Shown here: positions 46,046 through 55,441 of the stretch, piece by piece | Position numbering within the stretch: position 1 is the first letter of the stretch | Layout of the letters: every line of letters starts with the position of its first letter | From: JBBQED01 sp038320345 | Lineage (GTDB): Bacteria > Bacteroidota > Bacteroidia > AKYH767-A > OLB10 | Length of the DNA: 64,000 nucleotides | Direction: 5' to 3' | NCBI GenBank assembly: GCA_038320345.1 | Contig: JBBQED010000005.1 | Coordinates: 228,470-292,469, forward strand | The notes under the pieces: model-generated | What the model was told of the DNA's origin: nothing | The model's database searches: none | The model's input: the letters and a program-made list of their open reading frames with translations, nothing else | Position numbers and translations under genes: made by a program

Positions 46046-47393
46046 AAAAATAATTAGGTACATCGTCACCGTTAGTATACTTCTAACGGGTTGTAAAGTA
46101 TCATTGGATGAGCCACGCTATGTTCCGGGAGAAGCGGATTTCAGCAGCTTCGTAGCAATAGGTAATAGTTTAACTGCTGGGTATAGTGACGGCGCCTTAT
46201 CTCGTGAAGGTCAACTAAATTCATTTCCCGCAATTCTTGCTTCCAAATTTGCATTAGTGGGTGGTGGTGATTTTAAAATGCCCTTGATCAACGAAGGAAA
46301 CGGATTAGGGTTTGATGCTACTTTTCATCCCATAGGAAGATTAGATCTTTCTAAGAAAACAAATTGTTTAGGACAGGCAGATTTTAATGTGACTAATTTA
46401 TCTGCAAACCCTGCTGATTTAATGTGGATAGGTAACCAAGGTTCGTACAATAATCTTGGAGTGCCTGGTGCAAAAAGTTTTAATTTATATAGTCAGTATT
46501 TTGGTAAAGGGGGTGGTTCTGGTAATCCCTATTATTACAGAATGGCTTCAGATACAGGAAGTGGTTCAAGTCTGAGTTCCACAGTGCTGGGTGATGCAGA
46601 AAGAGTAGATCCTACTTTTTTTAGTTTATGGATTGGAAGTAATGATGTCCTTTTTTATGCGCTCTATGGTGGCGAAGGTTCACCAAGTGGACTCTTCCCC
46701 AATGATATTACTCCCGTAGATACTTTCTATAGCGCAATCGATAGGATCGTAAGTAGTCTAACTGCGAACGGAGCCGACGGAGTCATTGCCAATATTCCTG
46801 ACATTGCAGATATTCCTTATTTCAATACGATCCCATACAATGGACTCGTACTTACAACAGAGCAAGCAGCACAATTAAATGCACTTACACCACCTAACCT
46901 TGGAATTACTTTTACAGCAGGACCGAATGCTTTCGTAGTGAAAGTTCCTGGTGGTGGAAGCATCCGTCAGTTAGTTCAAGGCGAGCTCGTCTTGTTGTCA
47001 GTATCGCAGGATTCGATACGCTGTGCCGGTCTGGGGACGCCTCAAAATCCAATTCCAGCATCTCAAATTCTCGATCTTACAGAACTTGGAAATATTGAAA
47101 CGGCAACGGCTTTGTTCAATGATAAATTACGTACGGCAGCTGCTGTGAAAAATCTGGCTTTTGCCGATATGAATACTTATTTCAAATCAGTAAGTCCTGG
47201 AATTCGATTTAACGGTGTTACTTTTAGCGCTGAGTACCTCAGTGGAGGAGCGTTTTCATTAGACGGGATACACCCTAATCAACAAGGCTACGCACTGATT
47301 GCTAACGTGTTTATTCGCAGTATCAATGCTCGGTATAAAAGTTCTTTACCTGAGGCGGATGCGAATTCCTATGCAGGGATCCGCTTTCCTTAA
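46035..47393 (+). CDS. SGNH/GDSL-hydrolase lipoprotein
   Basis: The 452-residue product has a lipoprotein signal (lipobox LTGC, Cys at about 20) and SGNH-hydrolase blocks: FVAIGNSLTAGYSDG (Ser in GNS, about residue 44), LGVPGAKS with Gly, LWIGSNDVL with Asn, and LDGIHPNQQGYALIA with the Asp and His. All four catalytic elements are seen. It is probably an esterase or lipase on the outer membrane. The start at 46035 gives the signal peptide; a GTG at 46026 would add only three residues. Linked by overlap with the FadL-type porin gene. Confidence 0.88.
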   Translation: MSSKKIIRYIVTVSILLTGCKVSLDEPRYVPGEADFSSFVAIGNSLTAGYSDGALSREGQLNSFPAILASKFALVGGGDFKMPLINEGNGLGFDATFHPIGRLDLSKKTNCLGQADFNVTNLSANPADLMWIGNQGSYNNLGVPGAKSFNLYSQYFGKGGGSGNPYYYRMASDTGSGSSLSSTVLGDAERVDPTFFSLWIGSNDVLFYALYGGEGSPSGLFPNDITPVDTFYSAIDRIVSSLTANGADGVIANIPDIADIPYFNTIPYNGLVLTTEQAAQLNALTPPNLGITFTAGPNAFVVKVPGGGSIRQLVQGELVLLSVSQDSIRCAGLGTPQNPIPASQILDLTELGNIETATALFNDKLRTAAAVKNLAFADMNTYFKSVSPGIRFNGVTFSAEYLSGGAFSLDGIHPNQQGYALIANVFIRSINARYKSSLPEADANSYAGIRFP

Positions 47394-47468
47394 CCTGCAT
47401 CAACAATTTTCACGGCGATCCATCTGATTTTACCTCTGAGCGAGATTATCGTTCCGCAGGAATTACCG

Positions 47469-47476
47469 TATCTTTG
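47469..47476 (+). promoter_or_regulatory. -7 box (TATCTTTG) for sucAB
   Basis: An exact TAnnTTTG match 29 nt before the sucA ATG. A -33 TTG is not evident at the standard distance. Confidence 0.45.
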
Positions 47477-47505
47477 CCGATCCCGGAATCAGGGAATTAT
47501 ACAGC

Positions 47506-50259
47506 ATGGATAAGCATAGTTATTTAGGGGGTATCAGCCCCGATGTACTCGAAGACCTTTATCGCCAGTACCTTCAGGATTCAAATAGCGTTGAATTGAG
47601 CTGGCAGCAATTTTTTAAAGGGTTTGATTTTGCCCGTACCAATTATTCGGCAGAAGTGGAGGGCGGTGCAGTTCCAGAGCATGTGAACCGTGAGTTCAAA
47701 GTCATCAACCTCATCAATGGTTACCGGTCGCGGGGACATTTATTTACCAAAACGAATCCTGTTCGTGAACGCAGACAATATTTTCCGACACTTGAACTCG
47801 CCACATTTGGGTTAAGTGAAGGAGATTTAAATACGACTTTTCATGCAGGTAATGAAATCGGAATTGGTGCTGCGAAACTTTCTGACATCATTGCTCATCT
47901 CGAGCAAAGTTATTGTCAGAGTGTAGGTGCCGAGTATAAATATATTCGTACTCCTGAAGTAATCAGCTGGATGGAGAAAAAGATGGAAAGTTGTAAGAAT
48001 ACGTATAACTTTTCGATCGAAGAAAAAACAAGAATCCTCGATAAGCTGACTGATGCAGTTGCCTTCGAGAATTTTTTACATACTAAATTTACAGGACAGA
48101 AAAGATTCTCTTTAGAAGGTGCCGAAACTACCATCCCTGCTCTTGATGCGGTGATTGATGTGGGGGCTGAACTAGGAATAAAAGAATTTGTAATCGGAAT
48201 GGCTCACCGTGGTCGATTAAATGTTCTTGCGAATGTACTTGGGAAAAGTTACGAGGATATCTTTAGTGAATTCGAAGGGAAAGAATTTGATGAAAATTCT
48301 TTCGATGGAGATGTTAAATATCATTTAGGATATTCTAGTGATGTAGTGACGATGCATGGTAAAAAAGTTCACCTCGGACTTACTCCTAATCCTTCTCATC
48401 TAGAAGCTGTAGATGCGGTGGTACAAGGAATTGTTCGTGCTAAAATTGATACTACTCCCGGAGGAGATTCCAGTCAGATTGCTGCAATTCTCATTCATGG
48501 AGATGCCGCAGTTGCAGCGCAGGGTATCGTGTATGAAGTGATTCAAATGTCGTTGCTCAAAGGTTATGGAACGGGTGGTACTGTACATTTAGTCATTAAT
48601 AACCAAGTAGGATTTACTACTAACTATATTGACGCACGTTCAAGTACTTATTGTACCGACGTTGCTAAGGTTACATTATCTCCGGTATTCCATGTGAATG
48701 GGGATGATGTAGAAGCATTGGTATATACTATTCGTTTTGCGATGGAGTATCGTCAGAAATTTCATAAAGATGTTTTTATAGATATTCTCTGTTATCGTAA
48801 GTATGGACATAATGAAGGTGATGAGCCGAGATTTACCCAGCCATTGCTGTACAAAGCAATCGCTACTCATGCTAACCCGAGAGAAATTTACAATGCTAAA
48901 TTACTTTCTCAAGGTGTGGTAGAAGCGAATCTCGCGAAAGAAATGGAGAAGAAATTCAAAGCTTTGCTCGAAAAGAGTTTGGATCTTTCGCGTAAAGTGG
49001 AGAAAACAAAAGTGACTCCTTTTATGGATGGGAACTGGAGTGGTTTGCGACTTGCAACTGTTGAAGAACAATTGCAAAGTCCAGTTACTGCTGTAGATCA
49101 GCAACTGCTGATTGATCTCGGAATGAAAATGAGTACTCTTCCTAAGGATAAAGTTTTCTTTAGCAAGATCGTCCGATTATTTGATGAGCGGAAAACGATG
49201 TTGCAATTGCCAGGGCGATTGGATTGGGCCATGGGAGAATTACTGGCATATGCTACATTATTGAACGAAGGATTTCCGGTACGTGTGAGCGGACAAGATG
49301 TAGAGCGTGGAACATTTTCTCATCGTCACGCTGTGCTGAGAGTGGAGGAGTCGGAAGAACAATATGTTCCTTTGGAGAATATTGCAGCGAAACAAGCGCC
49401 CTTTCATATTTACAATTCTTTATTGAGTGAGTACGGTGTGTTGGGATTTGATTACGGATATTGTTTCGCCGCACCCAATTCATTGGTGATCTGGGAAGCA
49501 CAATTCGGAGATTTTAATAACGGTGCGCAGATTATCATCGATCAATACCTAAGTAGTGCAGAAGATAAGTGGAGAAGAATGAACGGTCTGGTGATGTTAT
49601 TGCCGCATGGATATGAAGGCCAAGGTGCAGAGCATAGCAGCGCGAGGATCGAAAGATTTCTTGCATTATCAGCAGAGAATAATATGCAAGTAGTGAACTG
49701 TTCTACACCTGCGAATTTCTTCCATGTGTTACGTCGTCAGATGCATCGTCCGTTTCGTAAACCATTAATTATTTTTACACCAAAGAGTTTACTTCGTCAT
49801 CCACGTTGTGTTTCTAAACTGGAAGATTTAAGTACCGGTGGATTTAAAGAAGTAATGGATGATGTGAATGTGAATGCGAAAGAGGTGACCAAGCTCGCTT
49901 TCTGTTCAGGGAAAATTTATTATGAATTATTAGATCGTCAGGAAAAAGATAAAGTAAAAGATCTTGCCATCATTCGTATCGAACAATTATATCCTTTCCC
50001 GCTTAAACAGGTTCAGGAGCTAATTAAGAAATACAAAAATGCAAACGAATATATTTGGGTGCAAGAAGAGCCGGCAAATATGGGTGCATGGACATACCTA
50101 CCTCGTGTATTCAACGAAGTTAAGTTGAAAGGAATCTCTCGTCCTGAAAGTGCAAGTCCTGCTACCGGTTCGCATAAACAACATGAGAAAGAACAAGCAG
50201 CAATTATCGAACAGGTGTTTGCGAAATCACCAATCGGAAAAGAATTGGTAAGAAATTAA
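47506..50259 (+). CDS. sucA: 2-oxoglutarate dehydrogenase E1 component
   Basis: E1 decarboxylates 2-oxoglutarate with thiamine diphosphate and passes the succinyl group to E2 lipoyl arms. The 917-residue protein has the SucA N terminus (YLGGISPDVLEDLYRQYLQDSNSV), GMAHRGRLNVLANVLGK near residue 233, the ThDP-binding region (GDAAVAAQGIVYE, then VINNQVGFTT near 365), SGQDVERGTFSHRHAVL near 602 and LLPHGYEGQGAEHSSARIERFL near 702. It is a homodimeric E1 and not the branched or KGD fusion form. sucB follows 53 nt later; E3 is not in the window. Confidence 0.97.
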   Translation: MDKHSYLGGISPDVLEDLYRQYLQDSNSVELSWQQFFKGFDFARTNYSAEVEGGAVPEHVNREFKVINLINGYRSRGHLFTKTNPVRERRQYFPTLELATFGLSEGDLNTTFHAGNEIGIGAAKLSDIIAHLEQSYCQSVGAEYKYIRTPEVISWMEKKMESCKNTYNFSIEEKTRILDKLTDAVAFENFLHTKFTGQKRFSLEGAETTIPALDAVIDVGAELGIKEFVIGMAHRGRLNVLANVLGKSYEDIFSEFEGKEFDENSFDGDVKYHLGYSSDVVTMHGKKVHLGLTPNPSHLEAVDAVVQGIVRAKIDTTPGGDSSQIAAILIHGDAAVAAQGIVYEVIQMSLLKGYGTGGTVHLVINNQVGFTTNYIDARSSTYCTDVAKVTLSPVFHVNGDDVEALVYTIRFAMEYRQKFHKDVFIDILCYRKYGHNEGDEPRFTQPLLYKAIATHANPREIYNAKLLSQGVVEANLAKEMEKKFKALLEKSLDLSRKVEKTKVTPFMDGNWSGLRLATVEEQLQSPVTAVDQQLLIDLGMKMSTLPKDKVFFSKIVRLFDERKTMLQLPGRLDWAMGELLAYATLLNEGFPVRVSGQDVERGTFSHRHAVLRVEESEEQYVPLENIAAKQAPFHIYNSLLSEYGVLGFDYGYCFAAPNSLVIWEAQFGDFNNGAQIIIDQYLSSAEDKWRRMNGLVMLLPHGYEGQGAEHSSARIERFLALSAENNMQVVNCSTPANFFHVLRRQMHRPFRKPLIIFTPKSLLRHPRCVSKLEDLSTGGFKEVMDDVNVNAKEVTKLAFCSGKIYYELLDRQEKDKVKDLAIIRIEQLYPFPLKQVQELIKKYKNANEYIWVQEEPANMGAWTYLPRVFNEVKLKGISRPESASPATGSHKQHEKEQAAIIEQVFAKSPIGKELVRN

Positions 50260-50274
50260 TCACAACAACTTATT

Positions 50275-50288
50275 GGTCATCAATGACC
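50275..50288 (+). other. Small hairpin between sucA and sucB
   Basis: GGTCAT and ATGACC pair around a 2-nt spacer in the 53-nt gap between the two genes. It may affect the relative levels of the two products, but a short palindrome like this can arise by chance. Confidence 0.25.
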
Positions 50289-50312
50289 GAAACTTAGTTA
50301 TATTTTAATGTT

Positions 50313-51578
50313 ATGGCAATTGAATTAAAAGTACCTTCTCCTGGTGAATCTATCACAGAAGTACAGATAGCACGCTGGATAAAAGCAGATGGTGAGTATG
50401 TAGAAAAAGACGAAGAGATCGCAGAGATTGATTCTGATAAAGCTACTTTAAGTCTGACTGCGGAAGCCGATGGTATTTTAAAAATAATGGTTAAGGAAGG
50501 TGAAACAGTAGCTGTTGGTTCTGTTGTTGCTACTATCGATACTGATGCAAAAGCTCCTGCTAAAGCGAAGCCAGCGGTTGTTGCTGAGAAAGCGCCATCA
50601 GCAGAAAAAGTACCGGCTGAAAAAGTTAAGGAACCTGTAGCAAAAGAATCAGTTCCAGCAAATGATTCATATGCTAATGATCTCCCTTCCGTTGCTGCAA
50701 AGAAACTGATGGATGAAAATGGTGTTACTACATTTCAAGTTGCTTCCAGTGGAAAAGATGGAAGGATCACGAAAGGGGATGTATTAGCTGCGATGACAAA
50801 TCCTGTTGTGAAGCAAGCTGCATTGGTGATGCCGGTAACGCAAGGATCACGTGATGTGCGTCGCGAGAAGATGACGATGTTGCGCAAGAAAGTTGCACAG
50901 CGATTAGTTTCCGTGAAGCAGAGCACTGCAATGCTTACAACTTTTAATGAAATTGATATGACAACGGTAATGAATATCCGCAAGCAGTATAAAGATGTTT
51001 TTAAAGAAAAGCATGGTGTTGGTTTAGGCTTCATGAGTTTTTTCACGAAAGCTGTAACCGAAGCGTTGAAAGCATTTCCCTCTGTTAATGCACAGATTGA
51101 TGGTGATGAAATTATTTTTCATGATTACTGCGATATTGGTATTGCAGTGAGTGCACCAAAAGGGTTGATGGTTCCAATTATTCGCAATGCAGAAGGATTA
51201 TCCTTAGCACAAATTGAAAGTTCGATTGGAGTGTTAGCAGGAAAAGCGAGAGATGGAAAAATTTCTGTTGATGAAATGACCGGAGGTACTTTTACAATTA
51301 CGAACGGTGGTGTTTTTGGTTCGATGATGTCAACACCGATTATCAATCCTCCTCAGAGTGCAATTTTAGGAATGCATAATATTGTAGAACGTCCTATGGC
51401 AGTGAACGGAAAAGTAGAAATTCGTCCGATCATGTACGTTGCACTTTCTTATGATCACCGTATCATCGACGGAAGAGAGTCGGTCGGATTTTTAGTGAAA
51501 GTAAAACAGATGGTAGAAGATCCAATTAAACTGCTGACAGGAGGAAATGATCCGATGAAAATGCTGCTCGGAGTGTAA
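50313..51578 (+). CDS. sucB: Dihydrolipoamide succinyltransferase (E2 of 2-oxoglutarate dehydrogenase)
   Basis: The 421-residue protein has one N-terminal lipoyl domain (lipoyl Lys in EIDSDKATL, about residue 43-45), a Pro/Ala/Lys-rich linker, an E3/E1-binding domain (LPSVAAKKLMDENGVTTFQV, about residue 125-145), and a C-terminal catalytic domain with SYDHRIIDGRESV (His and Asp active-site residues, near 390). The order matches SucB. It forms the core of the complex fed by sucA just upstream. Confidence 0.96.
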   Translation: MAIELKVPSPGESITEVQIARWIKADGEYVEKDEEIAEIDSDKATLSLTAEADGILKIMVKEGETVAVGSVVATIDTDAKAPAKAKPAVVAEKAPSAEKVPAEKVKEPVAKESVPANDSYANDLPSVAAKKLMDENGVTTFQVASSGKDGRITKGDVLAAMTNPVVKQAALVMPVTQGSRDVRREKMTMLRKKVAQRLVSVKQSTAMLTTFNEIDMTTVMNIRKQYKDVFKEKHGVGLGFMSFFTKAVTEALKAFPSVNAQIDGDEIIFHDYCDIGIAVSAPKGLMVPIIRNAEGLSLAQIESSIGVLAGKARDGKISVDEMTGGTFTITNGGVFGSMMSTPIINPPQSAILGMHNIVERPMAVNGKVEIRPIMYVALSYDHRIIDGRESVGFLVKVKQMVEDPIKLLTGGNDPMKMLLGV

Positions 51579-51582
51579 ATAA

Positions 51583-51770
51583 TGAGTTAGTGTGCCAATT
51601 TGCTAATCCGGAGGTAAACTCGGGACAAGTTATGCTAATGAGAGGAATGTGCTAATAAAAAAAATAGTCAAATTAATTCGTAACTTATTTAGTTAGGTAA
51701 TTACCTAAATTGTTCAGATTTGGACACTAGCAACTTAGCACACTAGCACATTTCTTCTAATTAGCACATT
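51583..51770. repeat. Intergenic array of GTGCTAAT/ATTAGCAC words around a central palindrome
   Basis: The 194-bp gap between convergent sucB and nfu-type genes carries GCTAAT words in one orientation at the left (51602-51607, 51633-51638, 51651-51656) and TTAGCA/CTAGCA words in the reverse orientation at the right (51728-51770). TTAGTGTGC... at 51587-51607 matches the reverse complement of 51726-51746 at 17 of 21 positions, and AATGTGCTAAT (51646-51656) is the exact reverse complement of 51760-51770. A perfect 16-bp palindrome TTAGGTAATTACCTAA lies at 51693-51708. No terminator T-run is evident. Confidence 0.65.
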
Positions 51771-51772
51771 AA

Positions 51773-52420
51773 TTATTCTGCTACCGCAATCACTTCTTTC
51801 ACTCCGGGAATCATACTTTTCAAAAGATTCTCAATTCCTGCTTTCAGTGTAACTGTTGATGATGGACATCCACTGCATGATCCTTTTAAAACAACACTTA
51901 CTACACCTTTTTCAAAAGAGCGATAATGAATTGCACCTCCATCGCCTTCAACAGCAGGACGAACATACTCATCTAAAATCTCCATTATTTTTTTTCCTGC
52001 TTCCGGATCATAAGGAGCTTCAACAAAGGGAACTTCTTCTACTACAGCAACAGGTTTCACAACGGGTGAAATCGTTTCAGACATTTTCTTTTCATTCGCA
52101 GGTATATGATTTTCATCAAATGGTGATCCTATGAATAAATTTTCTTCAGTCATTAAAAATCCACGAATAAATTCACGCAGTATATTCGTGATATCAAACC
52201 AGTCGAGATCATTTTCCTTAGTAACTGTCACAAAATTGGAAGTGATAAATACTCTTTTCACTCCACTGAAATCAAAAAGCTGAGCTGCTAACGGACAATT
52301 TATTGCTGCTGCTTTGCTTGCGTATTCAACAGTGCCGCCTTCAAGCAACATTACATTCGCTACAAATTTGAGGCTATTAGGATTCGGGGTAAGTTCGGCG
52401 TAAACGGTGATTGGTCGCAC
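51773..52420 (-). CDS. Nfu-type iron-sulfur cluster carrier with N-terminal Nfu domain
   Basis: The 215-residue protein has an N-terminal Nfu_N-like domain (VYAELTPNPNSLKFVANVML, then FIGSPFDE-like ending) and a C-terminal NifU domain with the CxxC cluster site in GSCSGCPSSTVTLKAGIE (about residue 183-200). It should carry or deliver Fe-S clusters to client enzymes. Ahead of it on the minus strand lies a LapA-like gene. The two halves are joined by a Pro/Val/Glu-rich linker of about 40 residues. Confidence 0.9.
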   Translation of the reverse strand: MRPITVYAELTPNPNSLKFVANVMLLEGGTVEYASKAAAINCPLAAQLFDFSGVKRVFITSNFVTVTKENDLDWFDITNILREFIRGFLMTEENLFIGSPFDENHIPANEKKMSETISPVVKPVAVVEEVPFVEAPYDPEAGKKIMEILDEYVRPAVEGDGGAIHYRSFEKGVVSVVLKGSCSGCPSSTVTLKAGIENLLKSMIPGVKEVIAVAE

Positions 52421-52453
52421 AGTGCAGAATATTTTTTGTCCGGTATTCGGAAA

Positions 52454-52699
52454 TTATAAAACAGATTTATCGGGTACTTGTTTACTTAAACGGGCAATCT
52501 CTCTGCGATATTTTAAAATGCGGGGAGTACTCACTAAAATTCCAAATAGAATTCCGAGCAATAATGTGATTACAAGCACTAATGCCATACTCATATTCAG
52601 TTCCCAAACCATAAAATGTATGGTCATTTCGGCTGCATTCTGGACCGCAAATGCTACTACGATTAAAATCAATAGGGCAGCGATGATAAGTTGCTTCAT
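52454..52699 (-). CDS. LapA-like small membrane protein
   Basis: The 81-residue product (ATG 52699) has two membrane helices (LIIAALLILIVVAFAVQNAAEMTIHFMVW and MALVLVITLLLGILFGILV) with the QNAxxMTIHF hallmark of LapA/DUF1049, then a basic C-terminal helix. In other bacteria LapA works with LapB in control of lipopolysaccharide synthesis; whether that holds here is not known. The start at 52726 would put nine extra residues before the helix. It is followed by the Nfu-type gene on the same strand. Confidence 0.8.
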   Translation of the reverse strand: MKQLIIAALLILIVVAFAVQNAAEMTIHFMVWELNMSMALVLVITLLLGILFGILVSTPRILKYRREIARLSKQVPDKSVL

Positions 52700-52866
52700 G
52701 AGTGATTGTTTACCTTTGAAGCGCAAAGTTACGGATTCAGTTACGGAAAAGATCTGTAGACACGGAAGATGATCTCTACGTAAAAGAATACTTAACTTGA
52801 AAAGCTTGTAAATTATTAATTATCAATATATTGTAAAGTATTTTTAAAATTTTAAAGAATTCAAAG

Positions 52867-54432
52867 ATGCAACAAAAGATAGATTTTCTAGTAATTGGGT
52901 CAGGAATAGCCGGGTTGAGTTATGCTTTAAAAGCAGCTAAGCATGGTAAAGTGATGGTGATTACCAAGGCTAACGAAGATGAAACAAACACCAAATACGC
53001 GCAAGGGGGTATAGCTGCCGTTACCTATGCACCTGATTCTATTGAAAAGCATATTAGCGATACATTGATTGCAGGAGATGGACTCTGTGATGAAAAAATT
53101 GTGCGCATTGTTATTTCTGAAGGCATGCAACGGATTCAGGAATTGGTGGAATGGGGTGCAAACTTCGATAAAGATGCCAGTGGTAAATATGATCTCGCAC
53201 GTGAAGGTGGACATTCAGAACATCGCGTTTTGCATCATAAAGACAATACGGGTTTTGAAATCGAAAATAAATTATTAGATCAAGTACATAATCATCCGAA
53301 TATTGAATTACATACTCATCTTTTTGCGTTGGATCTAATTACTCAACATCATCTTGGTGAAGAAGTCACACGGAGCAAAGGAGCAATAGAATGTTTCGGG
53401 GTATATGTTTTAAATTTACGTACCAATAAAGTTGAAACCATTCTCTCTAGAGTTACGATGATGGCATCGGGCGGAGCAGGACAATTATACCGTACCACTA
53501 CTAACCCATTGATTGCAACAGGTGATGGAGTTGCCATGGTGTATCGTGCAAAAGGAACTGTAAATGATATGGAGTTTATTCAATTCCATCCTACAGCTTT
53601 GTATAATCCAGGAGAGAGTCCTTGTTTTTTAATTACCGAAGCAGTACGTGGCTTTGGTGGAATTTTGCGTACACTTGATGGAAAAGATTTTATGCCCGAG
53701 TATGATGAACGTGGTTCCTTGGCACCTCGTGATATTGTTGCTCGAGCAATCGATAATGAAATCAAAATGAGTGGGGGAGAGTTTGTTTATTTGGATTGTA
53801 CTCAATTGGATCCTGAAAACTTCAAAACTCATTTTCCAAATATTCTGATTAAATGTTTGAGTCTTGGAATAGATCCTAGTAAAAACTTTATCCCCGTAGT
53901 GCCTGCAGCGCATTATATGTGTGGAGGAATAAAAGTGGATGAACGAGGCAGAAGCGACATCGCACATTTGTATGCTGTTGGTGAGTGCGCCTGTACTGGA
54001 TTGCACGGTGCCAATCGACTCGCTTCGAATTCATTATTAGAAGCATTAGTTTTTGCTCATCGAGCTTATCAAGATAGTATCACACAAATTTCGGATATCC
54101 CTTACCGTGAGGATATCCCAGACTGGAATGCAGATGGAACTTCTCAACCAAAGGAAATGATTTTGATAACTCAAAACAGACGAGAGTTACAAGCATTAAT
54201 GAGTAATTATGTGGGGATAGTCAGGAATAATGTAAGGTTGAAAAGAGCGATGGATCGTCTTCGGATTATTTACGGTGAAACAGAAGCACTCTATTTGAGA
54301 ACGATTGTGTCGCCTGCTTTATGCGAACTTCGTAATCTGATCAATGTATCTTACCTCGTTGTTAAAGCTGCAATGGCGAGAGATGAAAATAGAGGACTTC
54401 ATTACAATACTGATCTGGAAAATAAAAAATAG
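52867..54432 (+). CDS. nadB: L-aspartate oxidase
   Basis: NadB oxidises aspartate to iminoaspartate, the first step of quinolinate and NAD synthesis. The 521-residue flavoprotein has GSGIAGLSYALKAAKHGK at the N terminus, KYAQGGIAAV (about residue 43), REGGHSEHRVLHHKDNTG (about 116) and MEFIQFHPTALYNPGESP (about 236), all in NadB order. GECACTGLHGANRLASNSLLEA near residue 375 is the conserved FAD-binding segment. nadA and nadC are not in the window. The LuxE-like gene starts 12 nt later and is probably co-transcribed. Confidence 0.95.
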   Translation: MQQKIDFLVIGSGIAGLSYALKAAKHGKVMVITKANEDETNTKYAQGGIAAVTYAPDSIEKHISDTLIAGDGLCDEKIVRIVISEGMQRIQELVEWGANFDKDASGKYDLAREGGHSEHRVLHHKDNTGFEIENKLLDQVHNHPNIELHTHLFALDLITQHHLGEEVTRSKGAIECFGVYVLNLRTNKVETILSRVTMMASGGAGQLYRTTTNPLIATGDGVAMVYRAKGTVNDMEFIQFHPTALYNPGESPCFLITEAVRGFGGILRTLDGKDFMPEYDERGSLAPRDIVARAIDNEIKMSGGEFVYLDCTQLDPENFKTHFPNILIKCLSLGIDPSKNFIPVVPAAHYMCGGIKVDERGRSDIAHLYAVGECACTGLHGANRLASNSLLEALVFAHRAYQDSITQISDIPYREDIPDWNADGTSQPKEMILITQNRRELQALMSNYVGIVRNNVRLKRAMDRLRIIYGETEALYLRTIVSPALCELRNLINVSYLVVKAAMARDENRGLHYNTDLENKK

Positions 54433-54444
54433 GCTTGAATTATT

Positions 54445-55422
54445 ATGAATCCGGATCTCATTTTTAATATTCAAACAGAGGAGGACTTCAATCGGCAAGC
54501 AATGGAAGTTTTCCACTACCAAGCCATTGAGCTTTCTGTTTATCGTGAATTTTTGAAGTTGCTTAAAACAGATGTTGCTAAAATCGATCACTGGACAAAG
54601 ATCCCCTGTCTACCGGTTGAGTTTTTTAAAACACATTCAGTAATTGCCTCGGGAAAAAAAGCCGAGATTTCATTTTCAAGTAGCGGTACTACGGGTACTG
54701 CAACATCTTACCATCCTGTTGCTGATTTATGTATTTATGAAAAAAGTTTTCTGAAAATATTTCAATTATTTTATGGTTCTCCAGATGATTATTGCATCCT
54801 CGCTTTATTACCGGCGTATCTCGAAAGAGAAGGTTCATCGTTGGTGTATATGGCGGATCAATTGGTAAAAGAAAGTCATCATCCTAATAGTGGTTTTTAT
54901 CTAGATCAATATGCGCAATTGCAACAACTACTTGCCCAACTGAGAGATTCAAAACAGAAAACAATTTTGCTGGGAGTTACATTTGCCTTACTCGATATGG
55001 CAGAGAAATTTGCTCTTTCCTTTCCTGAATTGATCATCATGGAAACGGGAGGTATGAAAGGACGTAGAAAAGAAATGATTAGAGAAGAGGTACATGCAAT
55101 ACTGAAAGGTGCATTTAATGTGTCTGCTATTCATTCGGAATATGGAATGACAGAATTACTTTCACAGGCCTATTCATCTGGCAATGGTATTTTTGAATGT
55201 CCTCCTTGGATGAAGATCTTAATACGTGATGTGAATGATCCATTTGCCAGTAAAGTTGAAGGCACCACAGGAGGAATCAACATCATCGATCTTGCTAATT
55301 GTTATTCCTGTGCATTTATCGCCACGCATGATTTAGGCAAACTGCATAATCAACATCAATTTGAAGTCATAGGAAGATTCGATAACAGTGATCTACGTGG
55401 ATGTAATCTCCTCCTGCAATAA
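54445..55422 (+). CDS. LuxE/acyl-protein synthetase-like enzyme
   Basis: The 325-residue protein matches the LuxE/PaaK-like adenylate-forming family: IPCLPVEFFKTHSV (about residue 52-65), the Ser/Thr/Gly loop SFSSSGTTGTATSYHP (about 75-90), LIIMETGGMKGRRKE (about 198) and SAIHSEYGMTELLSQAY (about 231), then THDLGK near the C terminus. LuxE activates fatty acids for reductase transfer; no luxCDAB genes are near, so the substrate here is unknown. Its tight link with nadB suggests shared transcription rather than shared chemistry. Confidence 0.85.
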   Translation: MNPDLIFNIQTEEDFNRQAMEVFHYQAIELSVYREFLKLLKTDVAKIDHWTKIPCLPVEFFKTHSVIASGKKAEISFSSSGTTGTATSYHPVADLCIYEKSFLKIFQLFYGSPDDYCILALLPAYLEREGSSLVYMADQLVKESHHPNSGFYLDQYAQLQQLLAQLRDSKQKTILLGVTFALLDMAEKFALSFPELIIMETGGMKGRRKEMIREEVHAILKGAFNVSAIHSEYGMTELLSQAYSSGNGIFECPPWMKILIRDVNDPFASKVEGTTGGINIIDLANCYSCAFIATHDLGKLHNQHQFEVIGRFDNSDLRGCNLLLQ

Positions 55423-55441
55423 ATAAAGTTCAATTTCCCTG

